Positions 62,470 through 64,000 of a DNA stretch of 64,000 bases are shown piece after piece. Within the stretch, counting starts at the first letter, position 1; each line of letters opens with the position of its first letter. The translations under genes were made by a program, and so were the position numbers. The DNA comes from Lutraria lutraria (Eukaryota; Mollusca; Bivalvia; Venerida; Mactridae), in contig OZ026847.1 in assembly GCA_964023205.1 (NCBI GenBank), positions 3,780,819 to 3,844,818 on the forward strand. Direction: 5' to 3'. Below the pieces are notes generated by a model. It saw only the letters and a program-made list of their open reading frames with translations. It ran no database searches and was not told the origin of the DNA.

Positions 62470-63460
62470 ATATTAATATATTATCAAATCTAATATTTAG
62501 ACGAGTATTAAAGGGCAAAACGATTTAGTATTCTGCTAACATTCCGATGTTTGTTTCTTGATTTAGGTTGGTCGACAGGTCTTTTTTTTTTAAAATTAAC
62601 ATTTTTTCGGAGGTAGACCTCATATGAAAATGAAAATATCGGCAAGAATATGATTTACTTCAACCGAAAGTCTAGGGCCGGCAAGGATAGAGCTGCCAAT
62701 ATAAGTGGAAACAGGACCTCCATTTAAGCCTAGTTAGAAAGTGACAAGCTGCAATTCAGATACAGGCTTTTTATCGAATTTTCCGCAATTTGTAAATAAT
62801 TATGAAAACCATCACATTATCTTACACAGAAGTATACAATTCTTTAACATTCAGTTATATACCGGTTTATACCGAACGAATCCTGTAAGATATGTTCGGT
62901 TTGTTTAAGAAACAAAATTTTAATTTACAAATCTTACATCCACACAATCATAAATGATTATTACACATAGATTTACAAACTTACAATCAGGAAGTATTAA
63001 TCGGTACAGTAGACACCATTGGCTCATTAGTAAAAATGTCAATGTTAATGCGTAATATCTACCGTACATAATTGCAGACGTTTTGTTGTCCCATACAATG
63101 ATGGTTAAATGTATTTACTCACATGCATCGATTGCATATTCAGTACATTCCTTGGACTTAAACGTGTGATTGAATAGCTTTACTTCTCAATGTAATAAAA
63201 AGAATACTTTTAGTATTCATTAGTACTGTTTTTCAGTGTTAATAATCATTAATCCATCCACGTATGCAGATCAGTAGTATCAATACGGTATGCTTTATTT
63301 TGACAATACCGTTTCAATGTGTGCGCCAACTCGGCTGACGACATAGTTCTAATATCATTCAGTAAAAATTCAGTCCCTCCAACCTACTCAATGTGTATTA
63401 TATCTATAATCCTCAGAAATGTGCAGTTCTTACTCATATCCCCACAGACGTGAACAGACA
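62470..63460. repeat. Third copy of the RPTP flank family, right part
   Basis: 62510-62790 resembles 7085-7330 (GGTCGACAGG, CATATGAAAATGAAA, TTCAACCGAAA, GAAACAGGACCTCC). 62930-63240 resembles 7495-7800 and 36530-36660 (AGGAAGTAT-AATCGGTACAGTAG). Order and orientation equal those of the copy B flank. The remainder to 64000 shows no gene. Confidence 0.65.
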
Positions 63461-64000
63461 CAGACATTGCAAGCAGTTATGTAATTCAATGTATCTGGCT
63501 TGGACGTCAGGTAAAATCAAGTTTCACCAATTTATAGATTTCAAAACTAAACCATAATGATATAATATACTAAAATAAACCCACTGTAAAAAGTGCATTG
63601 CAAGTAATTTGAAACAAATATTACATTTGTTTGTTCTTCGATAAACCAATGTCGCACGTAATTAACAATTTTTGAACAACCGATTACTACCTGTATATAG
63701 GAATATATTACAGCAAGTAGCCTTAAAATGACTATAAATTAATAAAGCAGGGAATCGTGCCTCAGTTTGTTGATAACGTCTTTCAATCGTTAGATACTTG
63801 ACTTTAAAGAAAATCCGTACCCAGAACCCCGCTGTTTATTACGTAATACTCCATAGATAAACAATGAAAACAAGTATCAAAATTCTGATGCACGGTTCCC
63901 TAGATTAACATTTCCGTTACATAATAATGCAAATCGCTTTGAAATCCGTCATCAAATAAGACAGCAATGTTAATTCGAAAATGACACCTGCCATGTTTTT

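Noticed and set aside
1..64000. CRISPR array, bacterial operon or prophage
   Set aside because: Intron structure, base composition and repeat types are those of animal nuclear DNA; no regular direct-repeat/spacer pattern was seen.

Overview
The window is AT-rich, intron-rich nuclear DNA of an animal, most likely a bivalve mollusc. The reasons are the extracellular domain built from many short EGF-like repeats, GT-AG introns with conserved phases, tRNA-headed SINEs, decayed non-LTR retrotransposons, and a 720-bp element holding roughly 150-160-bp tandem units of the kind known from bivalve 'pearl'/BIV160-type elements. The bivalve assignment is inference; no housekeeping marker is present.

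The main genes are two tandem, same-strand (minus) copies of a receptor-type protein tyrosine phosphatase (RPTP) with an unusual all-EGF ectodomain. Copy A (31844 down to about 20107) can be followed exon by exon through 20 exons with matching splice phases: signal peptide, one 2.25-kb exon of EGF-like repeats, a transmembrane exon, a juxtamembrane segment, a catalytic PTP domain D1 with intact WPD and HCSAGVGRTG, and a second domain D2 that keeps Cys and Arg of the P-loop but has lost WPD. Copy B (4836 down to 1) has the same first exons and leaves the window inside its fifth exon. Its EGF exon is 324 bp longer, from two local unit duplications. The duplication also covers the upstream flank: about 4.9-13.9 kb (B) aligns in blocks with about 31.9-38.5 kb (A). 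A third, gene-less and more decayed relative of this flank lies at about 56.2-57.1 kb and 62.5-63.4 kb.

Comparing the duplicated flanks exposes insertions with visible empty sites: a pogo-like TIR element (8450-9370), a TTAA-flanked TIR element (14011-15315), and a 5355-bp TIR element (57115-62469). The last has 33-bp ends and a 7-bp target duplication, and contains a non-LTR reverse-transcriptase relic that is itself split by the tandem-repeat element. A 38-bp perfect palindrome at 43146-43183 consists only of two of the same TIR ends head to head, again with a 7-bp target duplication; this is the most unusual structure in the window.

The rest (about 38.5-56 kb) is repeat-rich and gene-poor. 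It holds a CR1/L2-like RT relic (46.6-47.7 kb), an RTE-like relic cut by a 344-bp MITE (36.9-37.85 kb), another RT relic (49.4-49.9 kb), one short coding-like exon (48455-48655), and three consecutive exons of an acidic, Cys-containing protein of unknown function (54265-55641) that ends abruptly. No rRNA, functional tRNA, CRISPR or prokaryotic feature was seen.
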